Below, one piece after another: positions 1 through 7,942 of a stretch of DNA of 64,000 nucleotides. Location: contig NZ_PPQD01000034.1 of the NCBI RefSeq assembly GCF_002901825.1, forward strand, positions 378,686 through 442,685, written 5' to 3'. Below the pieces are notes generated by a model. It ran no database searches and was not told where the DNA came from. It saw only the letters and a program-made list of their open reading frames with translations. The position numbers were made by a program, and so were the translations under genes. The stretch comes from Mammaliicoccus sciuri. GTDB taxonomy: Bacteria > Bacillota > Bacilli > Staphylococcales > Staphylococcaceae. The first letter of the stretch is position 1, and every line of letters starts with the position of its first letter.

Positions 1-2
1 TT

Positions 3-236
3 GTTCATGAAACAACATATATCGAAGGCGATAAAAATTTAGCAAATTCATATTATCATAGCCATATTGAAGATGTCTTTCAATTAATGTCTGATGTTCA
101 TGTAAAAAAAGGTCTATTCACACATTTATCTAATCGATATGAATTAGAAGATATTCAATCAGTTGAATCATCATTACAGTCAGCAGTTAATCATGACTTT
201 AAATTTGTAAAAGATTATGATCAATTCCAAATATAG
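3..236 (+). CDS. rnz: Ribonuclease Z, C-terminal end (5'-truncated by window)
   Basis: Only the last 77 codons are present; the open frame runs in from the window edge and stops with TAG. It reads HETTY near the start, then HSHIEDVF and THLSNRY, which correspond to the HEATF-like exosite segment and the final metal-binding histidine region (THFSxRY) of tRNA 3'-processing RNase Z, a metallo-beta-lactamase-fold enzyme that removes tRNA 3' trailers. In S. aureus rnz sits beside proC, as here. The catalytic HxHxDH motif lies outside the window, so the call rests on the tail and on synteny. Confidence 0.85.
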   Translation, partial: VHETTYIEGDKNLANSYYHSHIEDVFQLMSDVHVKKGLFTHLSNRYELEDIQSVESSLQSAVNHDFKFVKDYDQFQI

Positions 237-280
237 AAAAACATCTCATCTTAAAATATATATAAGATGAGATGTTTTTT
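237..280. terminator. Bidirectional intrinsic terminator between rnz and proC
   Basis: A long inverted repeat, AACATCTCATCTTA and TAAGATGAGATGTT, encloses a short AT loop and has T runs on both sides. It lies between the convergent ends of rnz and proC and can serve both. Confidence 0.9.
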
Positions 281-294
281 AAAAGAATATTCAA

Positions 295-1110
295 TTAATC
301 TTCATCCGCTTCTGCTAGTTCGATACTTCTCTTAACAGCTGCGTTTAAACAATCTAAGAAAATAGCTTCTATATCATGGTTGCTTAACGCATTTAATCCT
401 GCTTGCGTTGTACCACCTTTAGACGTAATATTTTTTCTTAATTGATCCATTTTTAAATCAGAACGTTCAATCATTTTACCAGTACCAATAATCAGTTCTT
501 TAATGGATTCTTCAACTTGAGATTGCTCAATACCTAATTTAGTACCTGCATTTACATATTGTTCAAATACATGGTATAAGAATGCTGGTCCACTACCTGT
601 GATAGCTGTCACTTGATGTAAGTGGTCTTCTTTAACTTCTAATGCTGTACCGAAAGCTTCAATAAGCATCAATACTTCTTGCTTAGAATTAGGATCGAAG
701 TTTGTAGAGAAGCTGATACCCGTTACTGAATGACCAACGTGCGCATTCGTATTTGGCATAATTCTAGCAATTGGATTATCAACTTGTAAATTATCTCTAA
801 TATAACTAATCGGTAAACCAGCCATAATTGAAATGAATTTATTATCACTCGTTATAAAAGGTCTAATCCGTTCAGCTAACTTTAAGAAATCATAAGGTTT
901 TGTACTTAAGAATACATAATCTGCATCTTTTAACAATTCTTCATCATCATAACTATAGCTTACGCCTAAAGTTTCATGATAATTTTCCAATGCTTCTTGA
1001 TTCGACTTATTTGTTAAATAAATATTTTCAGGTTCAATCGACTTACTGTTAACAATTCCAGTGAATATCGCGTTTGCCATATTACCAGATCCATAAAACA
1101 CAATTTTCAT
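295..1110 (-). CDS. proC: Pyrroline-5-carboxylate reductase
   Basis: The 271-residue protein catalyses the last step of proline synthesis, NAD(P)H-dependent reduction of pyrroline-5-carboxylate, in the cytosol. The N-terminal Rossmann motif is FYGSGNMANAIF, and the C-terminal dimerisation domain carries TAITGSGPAFLYH and TSKGGTTQAGL, typical of ProC. I place the start at the ATG ending at 1110. It is preceded by GGAAGTGAG at a usable distance, whereas the in-frame ATG seven codons upstream has no Shine-Dalgarno sequence and would leave almost no leader from the promoter at 1146-1173. It appears monocistronic and shares a terminator with rnz. Confidence 0.93.
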   Translation of the reverse strand: MKIVFYGSGNMANAIFTGIVNSKSIEPENIYLTNKSNQEALENYHETLGVSYSYDDEELLKDADYVFLSTKPYDFLKLAERIRPFITSDNKFISIMAGLPISYIRDNLQVDNPIARIMPNTNAHVGHSVTGISFSTNFDPNSKQEVLMLIEAFGTALEVKEDHLHQVTAITGSGPAFLYHVFEQYVNAGTKLGIEQSQVEESIKELIIGTGKMIERSDLKMDQLRKNITSKGGTTQAGLNALSNHDIEAIFLDCLNAAVKRSIELAEADED

Positions 1111-1145
1111 AATAAAATCACTCACTTCCATATGAATTCATTTTA

Positions 1146-1173
1146 ATTATAAAGAAATATAATCTTATGTCAA
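1146..1173 (-). promoter_or_regulatory. Sigma-A promoter of proC
   Basis: On the minus strand TTGACA (1173-1168) and TATAAT (1151-1146), both exact consensus, are separated by 16 bp. Predicted transcription starts near 1139, which supports the downstream proC start codon. Confidence 0.75.
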
Positions 1174-1249
1174 AATTGCTTGTATCGTATTTAGTTTTTT
1201 TGAAGTGTTATGATACATTATACATAACAATGAATAAAGGGTGAGTTAA

Positions 1250-2008
1250 ATGATCGGTAAACATTATTTATTAACTGGTGCCACAGGTTCACTAGGGGAG
1301 AGCTTGATACAATCAATGAATAATCATGGTGCTTTTGTTTCCATAATTGTAAGAAATGAGGATAAGGCCAATCATTTAATTACTAAATATAAAAATATTA
1401 AAGAAGTCTTTATATTAGATATGAATGACACGGCGCAAGTCGAACAATATAGTCTTTCACATAACAACATGTATGACGGGATTATTAATAACGCTGGGTT
1501 AGGTTACTTTAAATCTAACGAGGCGCATACAAGTAATGAAATTAAAGACATTTATCATACAAATCTCGTCAATTTAATTATTCTTTTGAACCGTATATTA
1601 CCTTATTTAAAAAGAGGGGCATCAATCGTTAATATATCATCGATTTCTTCTAAAGTGACAACGCCATATGGTAGCCATTATGCAGCGTCAAAAGCAGCTT
1701 TGAGTAGTTTTACAAATGCATTCAGACTTGAACGGGAAGATTTACATGTACTCACAGTAAATCCGGGACCTTTCAAATCACAATTTCATGCTAAAGCAGA
1801 TCCTTCAGGTCACTTTGAAAAGCTCGCATCTCAAATACAACTTAATGTTGAAGATTTGAGCGAACAAATTGTTAAAAGTATGATTAAAAGAAAAATAGAA
1901 ATAAACGAACCGAAATGGATGGATTTAGGATTGAGATTTTATCAATTAGCACCTCGTACATTTGAAAAATTATTTAAACAAAGTTTTTTAAGTAAAAAGA
2001 TAGAATAA
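1250..2008 (+). CDS. Short-chain dehydrogenase/reductase (classical SDR)
   Basis: The 252-residue NAD(P)-dependent oxidoreductase has the SDR cofactor motif TGATGSLG near residues 10-17, NNAG in the central strand, the catalytic serine in NISSIS, and YAASK (catalytic Tyr and Lys). Such proteins reduce carbonyls or oxidise alcohols; the substrate cannot be read from sequence. A good ribosome binding site (GGGTGAG) precedes the ATG. An SDR gene also lies in the rnz-proC neighbourhood of other staphylococci, so this is a backbone gene. It is divergent from proC and convergent with the aldo/keto reductase gene. Confidence 0.85.
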   Translation: MIGKHYLLTGATGSLGESLIQSMNNHGAFVSIIVRNEDKANHLITKYKNIKEVFILDMNDTAQVEQYSLSHNNMYDGIINNAGLGYFKSNEAHTSNEIKDIYHTNLVNLIILLNRILPYLKRGASIVNISSISSKVTTPYGSHYAASKAALSSFTNAFRLEREDLHVLTVNPGPFKSQFHAKADPSGHFEKLASQIQLNVEDLSEQIVKSMIKRKIEINEPKWMDLGLRFYQLAPRTFEKLFKQSFLSKKIE

Positions 2009-2048
2009 GAGTCTGGAAAATTTATACTCTCCCAGACTCTTTTCTTTT
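2007..2048. terminator. Intrinsic terminator between SDR and aldo/keto reductase genes
   Basis: AAGAGTCTGG pairs with CCAGACTCTT across a 15-nt loop and is followed by a T-rich stretch. It overlaps the SDR stop codon and the aldo/keto reductase stop codon. Confidence 0.85.
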
Positions 2049-2958
2049 ATTGTAAGTGATTTGTGTATTCAATATTTTTAACGATTGAACGGGCGTGCTT
2101 AATTTGAGCTTCTGATAATGTTCCATTATAACTTTGAATACTTTCTGCCAATTGCTCTGGTGAACTTGCACCCGTAATAATAGAGCCAAGTGCATCAAAT
2201 GATTTCAAATAATTGAATGTAACACTAGATAAGTCATCATATTCTTTATTTAGTTGAGAAATGGTATCGGACAAATCGTTATAATTGTATTCTAACAATC
2301 CGTCTTTAAATTTACGATCTAACACTTCGTTTGATTTATGTGTTAATAAACCTTTAGAAACAGGACCTCTTGCTAATATTTTGACACCATGATCATTAAT
2401 TTTTTCTAATAGATTTTCAGGACGATTATCTAAAATACTAAACTGCATCATAATCGTTTCAATATGACTGTTTTTTAAGTAATAATCGATTACATTGGGT
2501 CTGATTGACGAAATGCCATATGCTTTTATGAGACCTTGTTCTTTTAATCTTTCGAATGCTTCTATCGTTTCATCTTTATTATCTTCAATAGTACCGCCAT
2601 GTAACATATATAAATCTAATTGTTCAAGATCCAATCTTTGTAACGATTCTTTAATGCTTTTCATAATGTGTTCTTTAGAAGGATCCCAAAAGTGTTCTTG
2701 TTTATCTTTATCAAAATGATTACCGACTTTTGATCCAATGACGATATCATGTTGATTTTGATATTTTTTCAAAAGTTGACCTACGATTTTTTCATTCTCA
2801 CCGTAATCATATAAATCAGCAGTATCAAAATATGTTATACCTTGTTTGATTGCTTCATCAACAATTGTTTCTGCATGGTTAATATCTGTTCCTAAACTCA
2901 TACAACCTAATCCGACTTCTGAAATTTCAATGCCACTTTTCAATGTATTTTTTTGCAT
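2047..2958 (-). CDS. Aldo/keto reductase family oxidoreductase
   Basis: The 303-residue (alpha/beta)8-barrel NADPH-dependent reductase carries the AKR signatures: GLGCMSLG at the N terminus, FDTADLYDYGENE with the catalytic Asp and Tyr, a lysine in VIGSKVG, and DLYMLHGG containing the catalytic His. The C-terminal ILARGPVSKGLL and ITGASSPEQL segments match NADP-binding regions. The physiological substrate is unknown. The start has a clear ribosome binding site (AAAGGAG). It is divergently transcribed from nudF and belongs to the conserved staphylococcal proC-fur block. Confidence 0.87.
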   Translation of the reverse strand: MQKNTLKSGIEISEVGLGCMSLGTDINHAETIVDEAIKQGITYFDTADLYDYGENEKIVGQLLKKYQNQHDIVIGSKVGNHFDKDKQEHFWDPSKEHIMKSIKESLQRLDLEQLDLYMLHGGTIEDNKDETIEAFERLKEQGLIKAYGISSIRPNVIDYYLKNSHIETIMMQFSILDNRPENLLEKINDHGVKILARGPVSKGLLTHKSNEVLDRKFKDGLLEYNYNDLSDTISQLNKEYDDLSSVTFNYLKSFDALGSIITGASSPEQLAESIQSYNGTLSEAQIKHARSIVKNIEYTNHLQ

Positions 2959-3035
2959 ATTGAAGCTCCTTTCGCTACACTTTATTTATTAAGTTTACCA
3001 GATAAATTATTTTAATGAAAAGAGGCACACTTATA

Positions 3036-3578
3036 ATGAAACTAACTGAAGAAACGATTTCGAAAGAAACGATATATGATGGTCGTATTATTAAGCTAGA
3101 AAAACATCAAGTATCACTTCCAGATGGTCAAACGAGTGAACGCGAAGTCGTATTACATAATGGTGCAGTATCTGTATTAGCTATAACACCAGAAAACGAA
3201 GTATTAGTGGTGGAACAATATAGAAAGGCAATGGAAAAGACATTAATCGAAATTCCGGCTGGCAAATTAGAAATAGGTGAGGAACGTGAGTCAGCTGCAC
3301 TTAGAGAATTAGAAGAAGAAACAGGATACGTCGCAGATAAACTCGAACTTATTGGTGAAGTTTATGGATGCCCAGGGTTCTGTAATGAAAAAGTAAGTAT
3401 TTATATCGCTAAAGATTTAAAAGAAGGAAAAGTAAATTTAGATGAAGATGAATTCTTAAATTTAACTAAAATTTCAATCAATCAAATACAGTCATTATTA
3501 TCAGAACATAAAATTGAAGATGCCAAAACAATGATTGCCTTCCAATACTTATTATTAAATTATAATCATTCTAAATAA
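3036..3578 (+). CDS. nudF: ADP-ribose pyrophosphatase, Nudix family
   Basis: The 180-residue Nudix hydrolase probably splits ADP-ribose into AMP and ribose-5-phosphate. The Nudix box GX5EX7REUXEEXGU is complete, beginning at GKLEIGEERES and ending in RELEEETGY. The VVVEQYRKAMEKTLIEIPAGK segment just before it is typical of the ADPRase subfamily; split as VVVEQYRKAMEK and TLIEIPAGK. I use the ATG at 3036, which follows AAGAGG and matches the start of staphylococcal homologues; an in-frame ATG lies seven codons upstream. It is followed by fur, with the fur regulatory region between them. Confidence 0.9.
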   Translation: MKLTEETISKETIYDGRIIKLEKHQVSLPDGQTSEREVVLHNGAVSVLAITPENEVLVVEQYRKAMEKTLIEIPAGKLEIGEERESAALRELEEETGYVADKLELIGEVYGCPGFCNEKVSIYIAKDLKEGKVNLDEDEFLNLTKISINQIQSLLSEHKIEDAKTMIAFQYLLLNYNHSK

Positions 3579-3643
3579 AAAGATATTTTTTCTTGCTTTT
3601 TGAGAAGATTATTGGTATTTTAGTATACGAATACATTACTAAT

Positions 3644-3658
3644 TGATAATGATTATTT
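3644..3658 (+). promoter_or_regulatory. Fur box upstream of fur
   Basis: TGATAATGATTATTT matches the 7-1-7 Fur consensus TGATAATNATTATCA at 12 of 14 defined positions. It lies 21 bp before the fur start codon, suggesting autoregulation by Fur or control by a paralogue such as PerR. Confidence 0.65.
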
Positions 3659-3678
3659 TTTAGAAAGAAGGTGTCAAG

Positions 3679-4119
3679 TTGGAAGAACGCATACAACGTG
3701 TGAAAGAACAATTACACAAAGCTTCCTACAAACTAACTCCGCAAAGAGAAGCGACAGTTAGAGTATTACTTGAGAATGAAGCCGATCACTTAAGTGCAGA
3801 GGATGTTTACCTAAAAGTTAAAGATAAGGCACCTGAGATTGGTCTCGCAACAGTGTATCGTACATTAGAACTTTTAGCAGAATTAAAAGTAGTCGACAAA
3901 ATTAACTTTGGCGATGGTGTTGCTAGATTCGATTTAAGAAAAGAAGGGGCAAAACATTTCCACCACCATATGGTATGTATGGAATGTGGTGCAGTTGATG
4001 AAATCGAAGAAGATTTATTAGAAGACGTAGAACGTCGAGTTGAAAAAGAATTTAACTTTAAAATTTTAGACCATCGATTAACTTTTCATGGTATTTGTCA
4101 TAGATGTCACGAAGAATAA
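3679..4119 (+). CDS. fur: Ferric uptake regulator Fur
   Basis: The 146-residue metal-dependent repressor controls iron-uptake genes. The N-terminal winged helix includes LTPQREATVRVL and GLATVYRTLELL. The C-terminal metal-binding and dimerisation domain has the HFHHH histidine cluster, CMECG and CHRCH, so both zinc CxxC pairs are present. The start is a TTG preceded by AAGGTG; no better upstream start is in frame. The sequence is very close to my recollection of S. aureus Fur, and fur followed by xerD is the usual staphylococcal order. A probable Fur box lies just upstream. Confidence 0.95.
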   Translation: MEERIQRVKEQLHKASYKLTPQREATVRVLLENEADHLSAEDVYLKVKDKAPEIGLATVYRTLELLAELKVVDKINFGDGVARFDLRKEGAKHFHHHMVCMECGAVDEIEEDLLEDVERRVEKEFNFKILDHRLTFHGICHRCHEE

Positions 4120-4129
4120 ATCTATAATG

Positions 4130-4177
4130 GACGTTACTAAATGAAGTTTTATACTGATTTTAGTGATGTCTTTTTTT
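4130..4177 (+). terminator. Intrinsic terminator of fur
   Basis: GACGTTACTAAA pairs with TTTAGTGATGTC, including G-U pairs, and is followed by seven T residues. Confidence 0.8.
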
Positions 4178-4210
4178 ATGGTAAAATAATGACAACAATG
4201 AGGTGAATTC

Positions 4211-5125
4211 ATGGAACAAATCATAAATGAGTTTATAGATTTTATTAGATTAGAAAAAGGCTTGAGTCAAAATACAATCCAATCGTATCAAAGAGATTTA
4301 AAACAATATAACCAATACATAACAGAACATAAAATTAGCCATATAGACAACATTGATCGTATAGTGATACAAAAATATTTTGCACATCTTAAACAAGAAG
4401 GTAAGTCAGCTAAAACAATTGCGAGATTGGCAGCGACGATTAGAAGCTTTCATCAATTTGCGATTAGAGAAAAATACGCCGTTAAAGACCCAACAATATT
4501 GATTGAAACACCTAAATACGAACAAAAACTTCCAGATGTATTGAGTGAAGATGAAGTGAATCAACTATTAACATTTACACATATTACAAATCCTAGAGAT
4601 GAACGAGACCGTACGATGCTTGAACTCTTATATGGCACGGGCGTTCGTGTAAGTGAATTGATTCAATTAAATGTAGAAGACGTCAATTTAACGATGGGAT
4701 TTATTAGAGTCTTTGGTAAAGGAAATAAAGAACGAATCGTACCGCTTGGTGAACATTTAATGGGCATTTTAAGAAACTACATCCAAGAAGTTAGACCAAA
4801 TTTATTGAAGAAACATGTTACAGATATATTATTCTTAAATGCACGTGGTACAGCTTTAACGCGACAAGGATTTTGGAAAATACTAAAAAAAATCGGCTTA
4901 GAAAAAGGGATAACGAAGACTTTAACACCTCATACTTTAAGGCATTCTTTTGCGACGCATTTGCTTGAAAATGGTGCGGACTTGAGGGCAGTGCAAGAAA
5001 TGCTCGGACATTCCGACATTTCTACAACACAACTTTACACACACATCTCTAAAAAACAAATACGCGAGATGTATTTAACGTATCACCCTAGAGCCAAGAA
5101 GGAGAAGAATAATGAAGAACAATAA
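4211..5125 (+). CDS. xerD: Site-specific tyrosine recombinase XerD
   Basis: The 304-residue tyrosine recombinase resolves chromosome dimers at dif with XerC. It has an N-terminal SAM-like core-binding domain (about residues 1-85) and a C-terminal catalytic domain. The catalytic set is visible: Arg146 in GTGVRVSEL, His241 and Arg244 in HTLRHSF, His267 in LGHSDIS and nucleophile Tyr276 in QLYTHI. Length is close to the usual 295-298; the extra residues are a charged tail (AKKEKNNEEQ). The end overlaps the start of a 35-codon ORF by 14 nt, so translational coupling is likely. The ribosome binding site is GAGGTG. Confidence 0.95.
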   Translation: MEQIINEFIDFIRLEKGLSQNTIQSYQRDLKQYNQYITEHKISHIDNIDRIVIQKYFAHLKQEGKSAKTIARLAATIRSFHQFAIREKYAVKDPTILIETPKYEQKLPDVLSEDEVNQLLTFTHITNPRDERDRTMLELLYGTGVRVSELIQLNVEDVNLTMGFIRVFGKGNKERIVPLGEHLMGILRNYIQEVRPNLLKKHVTDILFLNARGTALTRQGFWKILKKIGLEKGITKTLTPHTLRHSFATHLLENGADLRAVQEMLGHSDISTTQLYTHISKKQIREMYLTYHPRAKKEKNNEEQ

Positions 5126-5219
5126 ACAACAACATGAATCAAAAAAATATGTCACATTAGCAATTTTATTAACATTTGCTGTCGCATGGGGTCTCATTTA
5201 TTGGTTATTTATTGTCTAG
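5112..5219 (+). CDS. Small single-pass membrane protein overlapping xerD
   Basis: This 35-codon ORF has a charged N terminus (MKNNKQQHESKK) followed by one hydrophobic span (TLAILLTFAVAWGLIYWLFI). It starts with ATG after GGAGAAG inside the last codons of xerD, and its stop overlaps the 3' end of the convergent DUF309 gene by 11 bp. The charged-then-hydrophobic pattern and the well-placed ribosome binding site suggest a real miniprotein. I do not recognise a family. It could join the xerD operon product set as an inner-membrane miniprotein, but no role can be inferred. Confidence 0.6.
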   Translation: MKNNKQQHESKKYVTLAILLTFAVAWGLIYWLFIV

Positions 5220-5712
5220 CGTGACGTTGCTTATATGCTGAAATACGACTTTCAATCACTTCAGTACGATCTCTTAGTAGATGATGGTGTTTAATATAAT
5301 CTGATACATCTGTATTATAATTAAATTCAAAATCATCAAACGAACTTTCTAAAGCACGATAGCTTGCATCTGTTAAAGGGAGTTGAATATTTTCATAAGG
5401 ATGACCTTGCTCAATGCGCATGATTTGTGAATGAATTAAAGATTGAAATGATGCTTTTTCAATACCTAAATGGCTAAAGTCATCATTTAATTCTGCAATT
5501 TGTAATGCTTTTTTATAAGTTTTTAGCGCACCTTTCGTATTATCACGTCTATAGTGGTAACACGCTGTAGAGAACAATATTAAACTTACAATTGCATCAT
5601 GTTTACTAAATTGAGTTTGATCTTTCCAATGATCTTCTAATATATCGTGACATTCAAAATAATGTCTTAAGACATGGAAATGATAGTGAAATGACATTAT
5701 TTGTGTTTCCAT
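5209..5712 (-). CDS. DUF309-family protein (YpuF-like)
   Basis: The 167-residue protein carries the DUF309 signature FHYHFHVLRHYFECHDILED near residues 8-27, where conserved His, Glu, Cys and His residues are thought to form the hallmark site. The rest is helical, with TPR-like spacing (KTYKKALQIAE). Its biochemical function is not established. In B. subtilis the homologue ypuF is next to scpA (ypuG), the same neighbourhood as here, though this copy is divergent from scpA. The start is supported by GAGAGGG seven bases upstream of the ATG. It overlaps the xerD-linked miniprotein tail to tail. Confidence 0.8.
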   Translation of the reverse strand: METQIMSFHYHFHVLRHYFECHDILEDHWKDQTQFSKHDAIVSLILFSTACYHYRRDNTKGALKTYKKALQIAELNDDFSHLGIEKASFQSLIHSQIMRIEQGHPYENIQLPLTDASYRALESSFDDFEFNYNTDVSDYIKHHHLLRDRTEVIESRISAYKQRHARQ

Positions 5713-5809
5713 TTAAAATCCCTCTCAGCATAGAATATTTATACGTAATCATGGTATAATAATTTTTAGATTTATGCACGTAAAAGGAATAGAAATGAGG
5801 AAGTTTTAA

Positions 5810-6544
5810 ATGTATGAAGTAAAACTTGATGCCTTTGAAGGACCTTTGGATTTATTACTTCATTTAATACAAAAATACGAAATAGATATTTATGATATTC
5901 CAATGAAGGAACTAACCGAGCAATACTTAAGTTATATACATCAAATGAAAATATTAGAAATAAATGTAGCGAGTGAATATTTAGTTATGGCATCAGAGTT
6001 ATTGATGATCAAAAGCAAATTATTACTACCTACACAACCATCAGATATTGATGAATTTGAAGATGATCCAAGGGACGATTTAGTTAGACAATTAATCGAA
6101 TACCAAAATTATAAAGAATATGCTGAATTATTAAATCATAAAAAACAAGACAGAGAACAAATATTCATCAAAAAGCCAGCAGATTTATCCAAATTTGAAG
6201 CCGTTCATGACAAACGTGCACCTTTAGATTTAGATATGACGGATTTAATTATTGCATACCAACGTACTAAACGTAGACAAAGATTTAATAAACCTCAGAA
6301 TGTCACAGTTAATGAAGATAGTTATACGATTGAAATGGCAACAGCTTCAATACAAGCACAACTTGCCCATCATAAGAGTTATAAATTTTTCGAAACATTA
6401 CCTTCTGATTTATCTACAAATGTATTGGTAACGTTGTTCTTGGCAATATTGGAAATGATGAAATTAAGACAAATTGATGTATTCCAACAATATCAATTTG
6501 GAGAAATAACTATAAATCGAGGCGTAAATTATGTCAGTGAGTAA
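5810..6544 (+). CDS. scpA: Segregation and condensation protein A
   Basis: The 244-residue kleisin subunit of the SMC-ScpAB condensin bridges Smc head domains and helps chromosome segregation. It opens with the invariant FEGPLDLLLHLIQKYEIDIY block, followed by the helical N-terminal domain (SELLMIKSKLLLP) and the C-terminal winged helix (LVTLFLAILEMMKLRQI). An extended -10 element (TGGTATAAT, hexamer at 5755-5760) lies just upstream. The stop overlaps scpB by 14 nt, and scpA-scpB-rluB form a tight operon, as in other staphylococci. Confidence 0.95.
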   Translation: MYEVKLDAFEGPLDLLLHLIQKYEIDIYDIPMKELTEQYLSYIHQMKILEINVASEYLVMASELLMIKSKLLLPTQPSDIDEFEDDPRDDLVRQLIEYQNYKEYAELLNHKKQDREQIFIKKPADLSKFEAVHDKRAPLDLDMTDLIIAYQRTKRRQRFNKPQNVTVNEDSYTIEMATASIQAQLAHHKSYKFFETLPSDLSTNVLVTLFLAILEMMKLRQIDVFQQYQFGEITINRGVNYVSE

Positions 6545-7091
6545 ATTAGGATTATTAGAAGGATTATTATATTCATTAGGTGATGAAGGCATTGAAATCA
6601 ATCAGTTATGTGAGTTATTAGAATTAACACCATCACAATTAAAAGATTTAGCAAATGAATATGAACGCGAAACATTACAAATTATTTTTTACGGTAATAA
6701 ATGCATTCTTACTGCAAAGCCAATTATGCATGAATATCTTGAAAAATTAATGATAGATAATATGAATACAAAATTATCACAAGCTGCGTTAGAAACATTA
6801 TCTATTATTGCATACAATCAACCTGTTACAAGAAGCGATATAGAAGTGATACGTGGTGTGAATTCAGATGCATCTGTAAAGACTTTAATTGCTAAAGGTG
6901 TCGTTGAATCGAAACATAATGATCAATCTAGAAGCCAATTATTGTATACGACAGATTACTTTTTAAATGTATTTGGACTAACTTCTTTAGACGAATTACC
7001 TAAATCAACAAATGAAGAAAATGAACAAGAAGAAATGGATTTGTTTTTTAGTAGCATGAACGAAAAACAAAACAATGAGGAGCAATCATAA
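6531..7091 (+). CDS. scpB: Segregation and condensation protein B
   Basis: The 186-residue ScpB partners with ScpA and Smc as a dimer of tandem winged-helix proteins. The second winged helix holds ALETLSIIAYNQPVTRSDIE and IRGVNSDASVKTLIAKGVVE, the most conserved part of the family; split as IRGVNSDASV and KTLIAKGVVE. The tail is acidic (NEENEQEEMDLFF). Translation is probably coupled at both ends: the start lies inside scpA, and its TAA overlaps the rluB ATG in TAATG. Confidence 0.94.
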   Translation: MSVSKLGLLEGLLYSLGDEGIEINQLCELLELTPSQLKDLANEYERETLQIIFYGNKCILTAKPIMHEYLEKLMIDNMNTKLSQAALETLSIIAYNQPVTRSDIEVIRGVNSDASVKTLIAKGVVESKHNDQSRSQLLYTTDYFLNVFGLTSLDELPKSTNEENEQEEMDLFFSSMNEKQNNEEQS

Positions 7092-7828
7092 TGAGTGAAG
7101 AATTAGAGAGATTACAAAAAGTTATTGCAAAAAGTGGATATACGTCACGTAGAAAAGCAGAAAAATTAATAGAAGAAGGACTTGTATATGTTAATCATAA
7201 ACAAGTGACAGAACTTGGAACTAAAGTGAAAGATTCTGATTATATCGAAGTAGAAGGTATTCCATTAGAAATGCCAGATAAGCTATATATTTTATTCCAT
7301 AAACCAACCAAAGTGATTACAAGTGTATCTGACGATAAAGGAAGAGCCGTGGTGACAGATTATTTTAAAGATATTAAGACGAGAATTTTCCCAGTAGGAA
7401 GATTAGATTATGACACATCTGGTTTATTAATTTTAACGAATGATGGTGAGTTTACAAATTTAATGACCCATCCTCGTTATAAAATTCAAAAGAAATATGT
7501 AGCAAAATTAAAAGGCTATTTACTTAGAGAAGAAGTAAAACAATTGGAAAAAGGTATACAACTAGAAGATGGATTGACACAACCTGCAATTGTAAAAGTA
7601 AAAAGTCAAGACAGAGAGCGTAATGTAACGCATGTAGAAATTACGATTACTGAAGGTAGAAATAGACAGGTTAGAAGAATGTTTAGTCATTTTGGACATG
7701 AGGTTATTAAACTTACGAGAGTAGAATATGGTCCACTTAATTTAAAAGGCTTAAATGCTGGTCAGGGCAGAACATTATCACCTCATGAAATCAAAGTTTT
7801 AAGACATTTGGCACAAGAAGGTAAATAA
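7091..7828 (+). CDS. rluB: Ribosomal large subunit pseudouridine synthase B
   Basis: The 245-residue RsuA/RluB-family enzyme would convert a uridine in helix 89 of 23S rRNA to pseudouridine. An N-terminal S4 domain (LQKVIAKSGYTSRRKAEKLI) is followed by the catalytic motif GRLDYDTSGLLILTNDG, where the Asp is the nucleophile, and the family motif EGRNRQVRRMF. It is the last gene of the scpA-scpB-rluB run. A cre-like site begins two bases after its stop codon. Confidence 0.94.
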   Translation: MSEELERLQKVIAKSGYTSRRKAEKLIEEGLVYVNHKQVTELGTKVKDSDYIEVEGIPLEMPDKLYILFHKPTKVITSVSDDKGRAVVTDYFKDIKTRIFPVGRLDYDTSGLLILTNDGEFTNLMTHPRYKIQKKYVAKLKGYLLREEVKQLEKGIQLEDGLTQPAIVKVKSQDRERNVTHVEITITEGRNRQVRRMFSHFGHEVIKLTRVEYGPLNLKGLNAGQGRTLSPHEIKVLRHLAQEGK

Positions 7829-7830
7829 TC

Positions 7831-7844
7831 TGTAAACGTTCACA
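7831..7844 (+). promoter_or_regulatory. cre box (CcpA site) upstream of resA
   Basis: TGTAAACGTTCACA matches the Gram-positive cre consensus TGWAANCGNTNWCA at every defined position. It lies about 30 bp before the putative extended -10 of the res operon, so CcpA may act at this promoter; the sign of regulation is not evident. Confidence 0.6.
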
Positions 7845-7872
7845 ATAATGCCACTAATCTGCTTTTTAGTCA

Positions 7873-7920
7873 TGATATACTAAACAAAACACCATAACAT
7901 TGCATATGTATGGTTTTTTT
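7873..7920 (+). promoter_or_regulatory. Putative res operon promoter and leader hairpin
   Basis: TGATATACT (7873-7881) is an extended -10 element without a clear -35. It is followed by a hairpin, CCAT-a-ACAT with ATGT-ATGG (7892-7913), and seven T residues. The hairpin either terminates scpAB-rluB readthrough or, if transcription starts at about 7888, attenuates the res operon. Confidence 0.45.
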
Positions 7921-7942
7921 ATTGTGTTAGGGAGGATTTTAA

